DNA from: JANRLF01 sp033762815
GTDB taxonomy: Bacteria; Bacteroidota; Bacteroidia; Chitinophagales; CAIOSU01
Direction: 5' to 3'
Length of the DNA stretch: 64,000 nucleotides
Assembly: GCA_033762815.1 (NCBI GenBank)
Contig: JANRLF010000001.1
Location: 1 to 64,000, forward strand
Shown one piece after another: positions 1-8,536 of this stretch; the stretch's first letter is position 1, and every line of letters begins with the position of its first letter. Below the pieces are notes generated by a model that saw only the letters and a program-made list of their open reading frames with translations, made no database searches and was not told the origin of the DNA. The position numbers and the translations under genes were made by a program.

Positions 1-560
1 ATACGAAATGCAATGCCTAAAATTAAGTGGCTTGTTCCCTGTCAATCAATGCGTTTTGGACGACAAAAGTATGGGCGCCCTTTCGTTGTAGGCGGTGTTG
101 AATCGCGTTAAAAGGGCGCGCATGGTCGTGGTGAGCCCCGAAATACTTCGGGGTAAACGCTATCGAACCAAAGCGTTGGCCATCGCTCCGGTTCGACTCC
201 GCTCACCCCCGCAAGAAGCGGGGCAGGCTGGGACGGCTTGCCCCCCGTTTCGCATAGATTAGCGCAGTGTATCTATGTGGAATGGGGAGGGTAGCTTACG
301 GCTATCCCATTCGACGATTTTTTGATTTGGAATATTCGCACTAAGTGCTTACCATTGATAATGTGCGAGTCGATTTGAAAATTTGATCATTTGATAATTT
401 GAAAATGGCCATTAAGAGTTCCTCTCCCCAGCTAAGCTAGTGCAGTGGCAGGGAGAGGCGGGCCTGCCCCGCTTTTTGCGGGGGGTGAGGGCACTGCGGT
501 ATTGAGGGCACTTTGAAAATTTGGCAATTTGGTGATTTGGGAATTTGAAAATGGTTTAGA
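1..560. repeat. Non-coding region of nested hairpins and AT-rich direct repeats
   Basis: I see no credible gene here. The stretch holds a series of perfect inverted repeats: 75-83 with 111-119 (9 bp), 136-142 with 147-153 (CCCCGAA/TTCGGGG), 156-161 with 172-177, an outer 7-bp pair 130-136 with 201-207 (GGTGAGC/GCTCACC), 207-212 with 218-223, 253-259 with 271-277, 421-428 with 451-458 and 467-472 with 478-483. Runs of short ATTTG-type words lie at about 374-405 and 511-554. This looks like the dispersed intergenic repeat material common in Bacteroidota. A CAAAAGTA at 64-71 could be a minus-strand -7 element for a gene lying off the left edge, but no start codon is visible before base 1. Confidence 0.55.
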
Positions 561-774
561 ATGAAATCCCCGCAATAAGCGGGGCTGGCGTAAATGCCTC
601 AAAAAAAAGCAAAAAATACACCTATTTTCATATAAAATACAGACAATCAATAAATTAATCAAAACTGAAACACCACTGAACACCTACTGAAGTATCACTG
701 AAGCACTACTGAAACTATACTGAAGTACTACTGAAATACCACTGAAGCACTACCGAAATACTACCGAAACAGCT
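561..774. repeat. Composite repeat module 1 ending in ten 11-bp units
   Basis: A GC-rich hairpin word (AAATCCCCGC..AAGCGGGGC, about 563-584) is followed by an A-rich leader (about 603-664) and then ten head-to-tail 11-bp units at 665-774. The first unit is CTGAAACACCA, the fourth CTGAAGCACTA and the last CCGAAACAGCT. The units keep a GAA-R-Y-A core and vary at the other positions. The array has no open frame, because 11 is not a multiple of three and stops interrupt it. Module 2 (811-1068) has the same order of parts, so the two are diverged copies of one element. The function is unknown. Confidence 0.7.
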
Positions 775-810
775 TTTTAACAAGATTATACACAAGACAC
801 AAGACACAAA

Positions 811-1068
811 AAAATCCCCGGTATAAGCAAGGCAGATGTAAATTTGAAATTGTCAATCGTAAATCCCTCTACATTCTACCCTCTACAAATAAGGCAAAAA
901 ACAAAAAAACACACTTTTTTCACACAAATAATTGATAAACAGTACATTAATAGGATTTGAAATACCTGCGAGATACCCTTGAACACCCTTTGAAGCACCT
1001 GCGAAGCACCCTTGAAGTACCTGCGAACACCCCTTGAAGTACCCGCGAAATACCTGCGAAATAGCTTT
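811..1068. repeat. Composite repeat module 2 ending in ten 11-bp units
   Basis: Second copy of the element at 561-774. The word AAATCCCCGGTATAAGC (about 813-829) is followed by an A-rich leader (about 893-958) and ten 11-bp units at 959-1068. The consensus is close to GAARYACCTGC alternating with GAARYACCCTT. The final units of both arrays run into AGCTTTT. The unit length of about one DNA turn would put each copy on the same helix face, as in iterons, but no replication or recombination gene lies nearby. From 1069 to the serA stop at 1168 I see nothing further. Confidence 0.7.
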
Positions 1069-1167
1069 TCCTTATTGTTAAGTCAAAATGGGAGTTGACC
1101 CTCTAACTTTTGGAAGTGTGCGCTAGAACATTTATAGAGTTTTCCGCCGAAAAGAAGCTGCAGGCTC

Positions 1168-2409
1168 TCAATACAACACCCTTGCTTTAATGGTATGCTG
1201 GATGCTGCGGAGTTCGCGGAGCACCTCGTCGGAGGCGGAGTTTTTGGCGACATCGAGCACTACGTAACCTATTTCTTCATTGGTTTTGAGGTATTGGCCC
1301 AATATGTTCACGCCCATGCTGCCCATGATGCTGTTGATTTGCGACAGGATGCCAGGCACGTTTTTATGGATATGCAACAAGCGATGGGTGCCCTGCTGTA
1401 CGGGCAGGCTCAATGGTGGCACGCTTACGGAGCCCATAGTGCTGCCCGTATCGAGCAGGCTGACCAACTTGCCGGCCACATCGATGCCAATGTTTACTTG
1501 GGCTTCTTCCGTCGAGCCACCCACATGCGGCGTAAGGATAACATTGGGCAGGCCCTGCAGCGGTGAGCTGAATTTTTCGCCCTTGCCCTCCGGCTCTATG
1601 GGGAATACGTCAATGCCCGCTCCGGCTATGTCGCCAGCCAGTAAGGCCGTTTGCAGCGCATCTAAATCGACCACGTTCCCCCGGCTGAGGTTGATGAGGA
1701 TGGCACCCTTCTTCATGCCCTTTATACGTGCTGCCGAAAGCAGATTTTCGGTGCCCTTGCCTCCAGGTACGTGCAGGGTGACGATATCGGCCTTTTTCAG
1801 TAAGTCGCCCAATGATTTTACGGGCATAGCATTGCCCAGGGGTAGTTTGGGCTCGATATCGTAGTAAATGACCTTAAGGCCAAGGGATTCCGCCAATACC
1901 GATACCTGCGAGCCGATATGCCCATAGCCCACGATGCCCAGCGTTTTGCCGCGTACCTCGTAGCAGCCCTTGCTGTCCTTGAGCCACTCGCCCAAGTGCG
2001 CGCCACTGTTCTTTTCGGGAATACGCCTGATGAGCATAATGGCATTGGCAATGACCAACTCCGCCACGGAACGGGTATTGCTATAGGGCGAGTTGAACAC
2101 GGTGATGCCCAGTTGTGTAGCAGCCTTTAGGTCCACTTGGTTGGTACCGATGCAGAAACAGCCCAGGCCCAGCAACTTTTCCGCCGATTGCAGGGCTTTG
2201 CGGCTTACCTGTGTTTTGCTTCGGATACCCAAAATGTGAACATCTTGAATGGCGTCCACCAGTTCCGCCTCGCCCAGTGCCTTGCCATTGGTGACGATAT
2301 TGGAATAGCCCGCCTGCTCAAATTCCTTCACCGCCGAGGGGCTGATACCTTCCAATAACAGTACTTTGATTTTATCCTTGGGGTAGGAGGTGGTAGTGGC
2401 TTTGGGCAT
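1168..2409 (-). CDS. serA: D-3-phosphoglycerate dehydrogenase
   Basis: Cytoplasmic enzyme that oxidises 3-phosphoglycerate with NAD+, the first committed step of serine synthesis. The 413 residues match the E. coli-type SerA in length and order: a substrate-binding domain, an NAD-binding Rossmann domain with GYGHIG at residues 161-166, catalytic Arg243, Glu272 and His295 (in PHVGGST), and a C-terminal ACT domain from about 340 that in this family binds serine and gives feedback inhibition. The start is ATG. A TATCTTTG -7 element lies 18 bases upstream (2427-2434). No other serine gene is adjacent, so it is probably monocistronic. The assignment is secure. Confidence 0.96.
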   Translation of the reverse strand: MPKATTTSYPKDKIKVLLLEGISPSAVKEFEQAGYSNIVTNGKALGEAELVDAIQDVHILGIRSKTQVSRKALQSAEKLLGLGCFCIGTNQVDLKAATQLGITVFNSPYSNTRSVAELVIANAIMLIRRIPEKNSGAHLGEWLKDSKGCYEVRGKTLGIVGYGHIGSQVSVLAESLGLKVIYYDIEPKLPLGNAMPVKSLGDLLKKADIVTLHVPGGKGTENLLSAARIKGMKKGAILINLSRGNVVDLDALQTALLAGDIAGAGIDVFPIEPEGKGEKFSSPLQGLPNVILTPHVGGSTEEAQVNIGIDVAGKLVSLLDTGSTMGSVSVPPLSLPVQQGTHRLLHIHKNVPGILSQINSIMGSMGVNILGQYLKTNEEIGYVVLDVAKNSASDEVLRELRSIQHTIKARVLY

Positions 2410-2426
2410 GGTGTTGATTTGCGTGG

Positions 2427-2434
2427 CAAAGATA
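2427..2434 (-). promoter_or_regulatory. Putative -7 promoter element of serA
   Basis: Read on the minus strand this is TATCTTTG, a match to the Bacteroidota -7 consensus TAnnTTTG. It would give a leader of about 13 nt before the serA ATG. No clear -33 TTTG is present at the expected distance, so this is a partial match. Confidence 0.5.
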
Positions 2435-2525
2435 GCACATTGTACCTGCTTGGAAAGGCAGCCTTATTTCACAAAAAGTGATATGTGTGGCGCGGCTCAA
2501 CTTTTAGCATTATCTTACGTAAACT

Positions 2526-3161
2526 ATGGTTATGCGCTACTTGGCATTGTTAATTGGATGGATGGCCTTCGCGACTGGTTTGCAGGCCCAAGTACTAGGC
2601 GGTACCCATGCTGCGCCCAGCGAAAAGGAACAGCCCAAGAAAATGATTGCTTATCGCCAGCCTGGGGCAGTCACCTTGCATTTCAGTAATTATATTAGCC
2701 ATTTGCACGGGGTGGTATCCATGCCCATCAACTTGCAGCCGGAGGTAACGGTTTGCAAAAACTTTACAGTGGGGCCTATTTTCAGCTACCTACAGAAGAA
2801 AAACACCGAAGAAATCAGCGAAACGGTGACCCGCATTAATGATGGCAATGTCACCTACCAACATTTTACGGTAGGGCTAAAGGGTAGCTACCACTTGCTG
2901 CCATTGGTGCAAAAAGCGGTGCGCAAGCCCATGTTGGTGGATTATGTTGACGTTTACGTTAGTGCATGGGGTGGCTACGGCTTTGCTTTTTCGCATAAGT
3001 CGGCGGCCAGTGATTTGTACATGCAGGCCAATAGAACCTTGCGCGGTGGTGCTTCCATAGGGGTTCGTAGCATGGTACTGCCTCGTTTTGGCTTTTTTGC
3101 CGAAGGAGGCTATGGTTCCTTCGGTTACCTTTCCTTTGGGCTTACTACCCGCATCAGGTAA
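2526..3161 (+). CDS. Predicted outer-membrane beta-barrel-like protein
   Basis: I do not recognise a named family. The 211-residue product starts with a signal peptide (hydrophobic stretch to about residue 22, ending GLQAQ). It continues with alternating polar and aromatic segments and ends in a Gly/Phe-rich run (FGFFAEGGYGSFGYLSFGL) typical of the last strands of Bacteroidota outer-membrane barrels. Two in-frame ATGs lie at 2526 and 2532, and either could be the start. The gene converges on the rluB-like gene, and the two overlap by 8 bases at their stop codons. Its role is unknown. Confidence 0.6.
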   Translation: MVMRYLALLIGWMAFATGLQAQVLGGTHAAPSEKEQPKKMIAYRQPGAVTLHFSNYISHLHGVVSMPINLQPEVTVCKNFTVGPIFSYLQKKNTEEISETVTRINDGNVTYQHFTVGLKGSYHLLPLVQKAVRKPMLVDYVDVYVSAWGGYGFAFSHKSAASDLYMQANRTLRGGASIGVRSMVLPRFGFFAEGGYGSFGYLSFGLTTRIR

Positions 3162-4113
3162 AATGCTTTAACATAATCACTTCTTTTTCTGAAAGATGGC
3201 GCCAGCGGCCTCGGGGCAGGTCTTTTTTGGTAAGGCCAGCATATAACACACGGTCTAGTTTCACCACTTCATAGCCCAAATGCTCGAAGATGCGCCTTAC
3301 AATACGGTTGCGCCCTATGTGCAGTTCAATACCTATTTCAGCCTTATCGGAGTGGTGGGCGTAGGCTATTTTGTCAATGGTGGCCACCCCGTCCTCAAGT
3401 ATTAGGCCAGCGGCTATCTTTTCCATGTCAGCCTCAGTCAAGGGCTTATCCAGCACGGCGTGGTATATCTTTTTGCACATAAAGCTGGGGTGCGACAGCT
3501 TTTGCGCCAAATCGCCATCATTGGTGAGTAGCAGTAGTCCGGTGGTTTGCCGGTCCAGGCGGCCCACTGGGTAAATCCGTTCGTTAGTAGCTTTGCTTAC
3601 CAGTTCCATCACCGTATGGCGGTCCTTGTCATCGCTGGTGGTGGTCAGGTAATCCTTGGGCTTATTCAGCAAGATATATACGAGGTTGCGCACGGGTTTC
3701 AGCACCTTCCCTTTGTACCTAACTACATCGGTGGGTTGCAGGCGGTAGCCCACTTCTTTTACCACCTGGCCGTTTACCTCCACATCGCCTTGTAGGATAA
3801 TTTCATCGCATTTGCGCCTGGAAGCTACCCCCGCATGCGCCATATACCGGTTAAGGCGGGTAGTGCCATCGTCGGTTGGCGGAGTGGCTTTAGATGATTT
3901 TTTAATGGGCTTGTTTACCCCCGGCGATTTGCGCAATTTCCCGAAAGACTTGCCCTTAACCTCCTCCTGACCCCCGAAGCGGCTTTTTTTATTTTTAGAA
4001 GTAGGCGCACCCTCTTTTTTCGGCCTTGCTGCTTCTCTTTCAGGTTCCGCTTTTAACGTGGGTTTTCTGTCTGGCTTTTGGAAATTGCCTGATTTGGGTA
4101 CTTTCTTTTTCAT
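3154..4113 (-). CDS. rluB: rRNA pseudouridine synthase, RsuA/RluB family
   Basis: Converts a specific uridine of ribosomal RNA to pseudouridine. A lysine/proline-rich disordered N-terminus (residues 1-85) is followed by an S4 RNA-binding domain (about 85-145) and the catalytic domain with GRLDRQTTGLLLL, where Asp187 is the catalytic aspartate. The C-terminal motif GRNRIVRRIFEHLGY is typical of the RsuA/RluB/RluE/RluF group. RluB is the best guess, but the exact target base cannot be read from sequence. The ATG overlaps the scpB stop as ATGA, so the two are translationally coupled. It is the last gene of the miaB-led operon. Confidence 0.9.
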   Translation of the reverse strand: MKKKVPKSGNFQKPDRKPTLKAEPEREAARPKKEGAPTSKNKKSRFGGQEEVKGKSFGKLRKSPGVNKPIKKSSKATPPTDDGTTRLNRYMAHAGVASRRKCDEIILQGDVEVNGQVVKEVGYRLQPTDVVRYKGKVLKPVRNLVYILLNKPKDYLTTTSDDKDRHTVMELVSKATNERIYPVGRLDRQTTGLLLLTNDGDLAQKLSHPSFMCKKIYHAVLDKPLTEADMEKIAAGLILEDGVATIDKIAYAHHSDKAEIGIELHIGRNRIVRRIFEHLGYEVVKLDRVLYAGLTKKDLPRGRWRHLSEKEVIMLKHFT

Positions 4114-4694
4114 AGCTCGCCTTCTTTCATGAGTGCCTCAGGCTCGCCAATTTGGTTTTCGTTGTCTTCTTCTATCTCTTTCAGCTTGGGCAGGTCGCGG
4201 GTGGAATTGATGCCAAAATAGTCCATAAAAGTTTTGCTGGTGCCGTATTGCAGCGGCTTGCCGGGGCCATCGGCCCTTCCGGTAATGGCTATCAAATCTT
4301 TCTCCAACAGTTTTTGGATGGTGTAATCGCAGTTTACGCCCCGTATCTGTTCAATCTCCGTTTTGGTAATCGGTTGTTTGTAGGCGATGATGGATAGGGT
4401 TTCCAAAGCCGCCGTTGAAAGGCGTTTGTTGCTACGCTGGTTCAAAAAACCGGCCACTATGGGGTAGTATTCCTTTTTGGTCATGAACAGGTAGCCACCC
4501 CCACTTTCCGTTAGGTAGAAAGAAAACTGTTCGTCTTCATACTTAGCCTTTAGATGGTCAATGGCTGCGGTAACTTCTTCGGCGGCTATTTCCCATCCAA
4601 AAAGGGATTTCAGGCATTCTGAGATTTCTTTAAAGCTAACGGGATGCTCGCTAGCAAAAATCATGGCCTCAATATACTGTCCCAACAACTTCAT
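4110..4694 (-). CDS. scpB: Segregation and condensation protein B
   Basis: Subunit of the SMC-ScpA-ScpB condensin-like complex that compacts and separates sister chromosomes. The 194-residue length, the acidic C-terminus and the twin winged-helix core fit ScpB; recognisable motifs are LETLSIIAYKQPITKTEIEQIRG and the following IQKLLEKDLI. The acidic tail begins near residue 170. ScpA is not in the window. The gene lies 31 bases after the CoA-transferase and overlaps the rluB-like gene by 4 bases. The scpB-rluB pairing is common in bacteria and supports both calls. Confidence 0.93.
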   Translation of the reverse strand: MKLLGQYIEAMIFASEHPVSFKEISECLKSLFGWEIAAEEVTAAIDHLKAKYEDEQFSFYLTESGGGYLFMTKKEYYPIVAGFLNQRSNKRLSTAALETLSIIAYKQPITKTEIEQIRGVNCDYTIQKLLEKDLIAITGRADGPGKPLQYGTSKTFMDYFGINSTRDLPKLKEIEEDNENQIGEPEALMKEGEL

Positions 4695-4725
4695 ACCGTA
4701 AAGTTAATCAAGCTTTAGCAGAAGT

Positions 4726-5790
4726 TTATTGAATGCTAAAACCTACGGTAGCTGGCCGTTTGGTCAGTATGCCATCCACTTCCTCCTCCAATACCATAGC
4801 TGCAATAGCTGGTATGGCGAATACTTCTTGCATGTTCAGTACAGGCCCGGCGGGTACTTTCAGCGCATATAGTTTGGCGAGCAATGCTTCTCTGGTAAAC
4901 TGCTGTGCCAAAGGTTCCAGAACGGCCATCAGTTCATCGCGGTGGCAAACCCGGTCGTGGTTGCTCTGGTAGTGCGGGTCAAGTGCCAATTCAGGACGTC
5001 CGAGCACCTCGCAGAGGTGGGTAAATTGCTTATCGGTACCAACGGCCAATACCGTTTTTTTACCGTCGGCGGTGGTCAATAGTTCGCCGTAAGGGGTGAT
5101 GGTGGCGTGGTGGTTGCCTATGGGCTTTGCAATCCTGCCTGCCATCAGCCAGTTGCAGGCCAAGTTGGACAAGGCGGAAACCGCAGCAGCCAGCAATGAA
5201 GCGGTTACATAAGCTCCCTTGCCCGTTTTCTCCCGTTGCCATAGGGCCAATACAAGGCCTTCTTTCAGTTGGTGGGCGCCCAGTATATCTATCATTGCCA
5301 AGGGCAGTTTCAAGGGTTCGCCGCCTGAAAAGCCGTTGCTGGACATATAGCCAGTTTCAGCCTGCAGCACCACATCAAATGCGGCACGGTCATCCTCATC
5401 GCCATAGCCAGTTAAATGCCCATAAATGATATTGGGTTTCAGCTTGCTCAAAGTAGCGTAATCCATGCCCAGCTTTTTGTCATCGCCAGGTTTGTAATTG
5501 CTAATTACGATATCGCTGTCCGCTGCTAACTGATATACCTGTTTCTTGCCTTCGGGCGATTTCAAATCAATGAACAAATGCTGTTTGCCCCAGTTGACCG
5601 AAGCAAAATATGCCGATATGTTCGATTGAGGGTCTTCTTCGGGCAGTTTCCAGGAGCGGGTCATATCGCCATGGGTGCTAGGGTTTTCAATTTTGATGAC
5701 CGTTGCGCCCAATTCCGCGAAAAACATACCGACCGAGGGCCCTGCCAACACACTTGCCAGTTCTAATACTTTGATGCCTTGTAAAATCAT
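4726..5790 (-). CDS. CoA-transferase, CaiB/BaiF (family III)
   Basis: Family III enzymes move CoA between carboxylic acids through an aspartyl-CoA intermediate. The 354-residue product has the N-terminal LELASVLAGPSVGMFFAELGA, the IKIENP motif, VISNYKPG, and the conserved segment FDVVLQAETG whose Asp139 is the expected nucleophile. Members act on carnitine, formate/oxalate, 2-methylacyl or mesaconate substrates, and the substrate here cannot be told. The family is usually about 390-430 residues, so this one is short. It sits 8 bases after the TPR-like gene inside the miaB operon. Confidence 0.9.
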   Translation of the reverse strand: MILQGIKVLELASVLAGPSVGMFFAELGATVIKIENPSTHGDMTRSWKLPEEDPQSNISAYFASVNWGKQHLFIDLKSPEGKKQVYQLAADSDIVISNYKPGDDKKLGMDYATLSKLKPNIIYGHLTGYGDEDDRAAFDVVLQAETGYMSSNGFSGGEPLKLPLAMIDILGAHQLKEGLVLALWQREKTGKGAYVTASLLAAAVSALSNLACNWLMAGRIAKPIGNHHATITPYGELLTTADGKKTVLAVGTDKQFTHLCEVLGRPELALDPHYQSNHDRVCHRDELMAVLEPLAQQFTREALLAKLYALKVPAGPVLNMQEVFAIPAIAAMVLEEEVDGILTKRPATVGFSIQ

Positions 5791-5798
5791 AAAGGATG

Positions 5799-6686
5799 CT
5801 ATCCCATTTTTGCCTTTAGCCTGTCTATTGCGGCTTGGTACTGTATTTTTTTATCTGGATATCTTTCCGCTAACTTTTCGTATGCATCCAGTGCCTTGCT
5901 ATATTTTTTCTGTATTTCCAGAATTTTGGCCAGTGTTTCGGTAATGGTATCGTCATGGCTGCGCACGCTGTTACGGGCCAATTCCTCCACTTTGTCTTCT
6001 ACGGGCGTTTCCTCAAGGGTAGGGGCGGGGCTATGAGTAGGTGGAGGCGTTACTATTTCTTGGGAAGCCTTCATGATAATAGCTTCATAGCTGGCACCCG
6101 CTATGTTGCCCTCCAGTTCGTTGGCATCTTGTACGGAACCATCTTGTAACTTGTGAAGCCAATCGGTAAAGCTCAGCTTGTCCGTTTTTATGTCCAATGC
6201 CTTTGGTATAGGCATTGGGGTAGTTTCGGCTTCCGGTTCATTAATTATCAAAGTTGGTACTTCGGGAATGGTTTCCTGATGGAATTCAGGTAAGGGGGCA
6301 TCCTCTTTTTCACTTTCTTTTTCAGTGGGCTGTTCTTGCTCCATCATTTGCTGTACCAACCGACGGTTGCGGTTGATAAGGTCATCAATAGATTGTTGGT
6401 GGGGCTCTTGTATTACTTCCTGTTGAGTCTTTGTGGGAATGCTGGGTTCCAGATGGGTTAAACGGATAAACTGGTAGAGGTCGTTCCTATCGGTAATAAG
6501 CAGTGCCGCCTTATGTAGGGCCGATTCGAAATCGACATCTCCGGTCAACTGGTACTTTTTTGCCAACAACATATGTATAGCAGCATTGTAGGGATACTTG
6601 CTTGCTAATTCATACAGCTCAGCACTGGGGGTTTGGTGCAGCTTGGCTGGTTCTTTCAGCAGGGCAACAAAACTACTGGCATCCAT
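5799..6686 (-). CDS. TPR-like protein of the lptE operon, function unknown
   Basis: The 295-residue product has no signal peptide. Residues 10-75 are helical with a TPR look (ELASKYPYNAAIHMLLAKKY). A long acidic Pro/Glu/Thr-rich linker (about 90-180) follows, and a second helical pair near the C-terminus (ILEIQKKYSKALDAYEKLAERYP) matches one tetratricopeptide unit. It starts one base after the lptE stop. A protein of this kind is often found between lptE and secG in Bacteroidota, though no secG follows here. A scaffolding role is an inference from the repeat type. Confidence 0.65.
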   Translation of the reverse strand: MDASSFVALLKEPAKLHQTPSAELYELASKYPYNAAIHMLLAKKYQLTGDVDFESALHKAALLITDRNDLYQFIRLTHLEPSIPTKTQQEVIQEPHQQSIDDLINRNRRLVQQMMEQEQPTEKESEKEDAPLPEFHQETIPEVPTLIINEPEAETTPMPIPKALDIKTDKLSFTDWLHKLQDGSVQDANELEGNIAGASYEAIIMKASQEIVTPPPTHSPAPTLEETPVEDKVEELARNSVRSHDDTITETLAKILEIQKKYSKALDAYEKLAERYPDKKIQYQAAIDRLKAKMG

Positions 6687-6687
6687 G

Positions 6688-7191
6688 CTACCAATTTACT
6701 AAAGCCTTGTTATAAATATCCTCCACCAATTGGGCGAAAATTTGATTTTGCAAACTTTCTTCCACTTCTATCAGGTTGCGGGAGCTTTCATATTCCGCAA
6801 AGCGGGAAAAATTTTCGGAATAGTTGCCCTGTTCGTTGGTGTTATTGGTAAATTCCACCTTCACTGTTATGGTCAGCCGGTTCAATGCTGTGGTTTGGTT
6901 GGCAGTAGGCGCATTTCCCCTTATCTCATAGGCGGTAATAACGCCCTTAAACTCAATATCGCCCCCAATATTGACCAACTTCAAATTGGTTTGCGTCAAA
7001 AAACGGTCTTTCAACTGGTTGGTCATTTTTTGCGCAATGATATTGCTGGCATTTAGCGAGGTATTGCCAAAGTCATATACGGTCACAGTTTTTATTTCAG
7101 GTGGTATCCTTCCCTCCGATAGGGAATAAACGCCGCAAGAGGTCTGTAGCAGACCAACGAAAAGGATGATAATGGCACCTATGAGTTTCAT
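6688..7191 (-). CDS. lptE: LptE-like lipopolysaccharide assembly lipoprotein
   Basis: Predicted outer-membrane lipoprotein that would plug the LptD barrel delivering LPS to the cell surface. The 167 residues open with a lipoprotein signal and lipobox ending at Cys19 (LLQTSCG), followed by the GVYSLSEGRIPPEIKTVTVYDF segment seen in Bacteroidota LptE proteins and a compact alpha/beta fold. It overlaps the sigma54 activator gene by 4 bases (ATGA) and is followed directly by the TPR-like gene. The order miaB - sigma54 activator - lptE supports the assignment, because the sequence itself is weakly conserved. Confidence 0.82.
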   Translation of the reverse strand: MKLIGAIIILFVGLLQTSCGVYSLSEGRIPPEIKTVTVYDFGNTSLNASNIIAQKMTNQLKDRFLTQTNLKLVNIGGDIEFKGVITAYEIRGNAPTANQTTALNRLTITVKVEFTNNTNEQGNYSENFSRFAEYESSRNLIEVEESLQNQIFAQLVEDIYNKALVNW

Positions 7192-8483
7192 TCGGCGATA
7201 TTGTATTCCTTGATTTTCCGGTACAGGGTACGTTCGGAGATGCCCAAATCGGTAGCGGCATCTTTCCTTCTGCCTTTGTGTTTTTTCAAAGCCCGTTCAA
7301 TCAATTCTTTTTCTTTGTCGGCTATTGACAACGATTCATCAACGGTTTCGGCGGCCACATATTTTTCAGGCTGATCGATTACGATAGGTTTGGGGTTGCT
7401 CCTGATGGCTTCTACTTCGTCTACTTTGCGCAGGGTTGCCTCGTCCATATGCGTACGCATGGGGGCAAGAGTGGAAATATCGGCATGTTGCTGGCTGGCA
7501 AATTCGAAGATGAACTTCTTAAGGTCGTTCAAATCTTTTTTCATGTCGAAGAAAAGCTTGTATAGCAGCTCGCGCTCACTGAAATCAGTGGTACGCTGCC
7601 CATTGCCAGCACCATTAGGCATATCGCCTTCAAAATCAGTCGGTGCGGCCAGTACCGGTAAGCGGGTATGGCTCAGGTTGGGCAGGTATTTCCTTAATTC
7701 CCTTTCGGTCACCACCCTATCAACCGATAATACGGACAACTGCTCGGCGATATTTTTTAGCTCGCGCACGTTGCCTGGCCATTCATATTTAATCAGGGCC
7801 TCTTGGGCATCATCATCCAACTGTACGGGGGTGGTGCGGTTCTTTTCAGCAATATCAGATGCAAATTTCCTGAACAGCAGGTAAATATCTTCCTTGCGTT
7901 CCCGCAAAGGCGGCACTTTGATTGGCACGGTACTGAGGCGGTAGTAAAGGTCTTCCCTGAACTTGCCACGCTTTACAAAGTTTAGCAAATCGACATTGGT
8001 AGCCGCTATTACTCTTACATCAGTGGTCATCACCTTCGATGAGCCCACCCTGATAAACTCACCCGCTTCCAACACCCTTAACAGACGGGCTTGGGTACCC
8101 AAGGGCATTTCCCCTATTTCGTCCAAAAAGATGGTGCCGTCCTTGGCATGTTCAAAGTAACCTTTACGTTGGTCAGTTGCACCCGTAAAAGCCCCTTTTT
8201 CGTGACCAAAGAGCTCTGAATCGATAGTGCCTTCAGGTATGGCGCCACAGTTGACCGCTATAAAGGTGTTATGCTTGCGGGGACTGAGCGCATGGATGAT
8301 TTTGGAAAAAATTTCCTTACCTACACCGCTTTCCCCGGTAATAAGGGTACTCAAGTTGGTGGGGGCCACCCTTACCGCTATGCTCAGTGCATAGTTCAGT
8401 TCTGGAGAATTGCCGATGATGCCGAAGCGGCTTTTAAGCGCATTTAATTCCATTTTCTTAATTGACTTTGCCACCCTTGCCAT
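7188..8483 (-). CDS. Sigma54-dependent transcriptional activator (no receiver domain)
   Basis: Bacterial enhancer-binding protein that uses ATP to open sigma54 promoters. The 431 residues begin almost directly with the AAA+ domain: Walker A GESGVGKE (50-57), the sigma54-contact loop GAFTGA (97-102) and Walker B GTIFLDEIG (117-125). A linker of about 290-385 follows, then a Fis-type helix-turn-helix at the end (GRRKDAATDLGISERTLYRKI). There is no response-regulator or GAF domain, so the input signal is not visible and regulation may occur by level or by partner. It lies 53 bases after miaB. Target promoters cannot be identified here. Confidence 0.93.
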   Translation of the reverse strand: MARVAKSIKKMELNALKSRFGIIGNSPELNYALSIAVRVAPTNLSTLITGESGVGKEIFSKIIHALSPRKHNTFIAVNCGAIPEGTIDSELFGHEKGAFTGATDQRKGYFEHAKDGTIFLDEIGEMPLGTQARLLRVLEAGEFIRVGSSKVMTTDVRVIAATNVDLLNFVKRGKFREDLYYRLSTVPIKVPPLRERKEDIYLLFRKFASDIAEKNRTTPVQLDDDAQEALIKYEWPGNVRELKNIAEQLSVLSVDRVVTERELRKYLPNLSHTRLPVLAAPTDFEGDMPNGAGNGQRTTDFSERELLYKLFFDMKKDLNDLKKFIFEFASQQHADISTLAPMRTHMDEATLRKVDEVEAIRSNPKPIVIDQPEKYVAAETVDESLSIADKEKELIERALKKHKGRRKDAATDLGISERTLYRKIKEYNIAE

Positions 8484-8536
8484 TCAACTTCGCTATGGCA
8501 AATACATGGTGATGGCTATAGTTGATTTTTAAGGTT

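Noticed and set aside
130..207. Possible tRNA gene
   Set aside because: The 7-bp outer stem and GGTTCGA word are suggestive, but the T-arm lacks its 3' stem length, the D-arm has no D-loop features and the anticodon loop is 10 nt long.
432..683. Open frame of 83 codons on the minus strand
   Set aside because: It runs through hairpins and AT-rich direct repeats, has a low-complexity product and no promoter, and resembles nothing known. It is treated as chance.
665..1068. CRISPR array
   Set aside because: Units of 11 bp without spacers are not CRISPR repeats, and there are no cas genes nearby.
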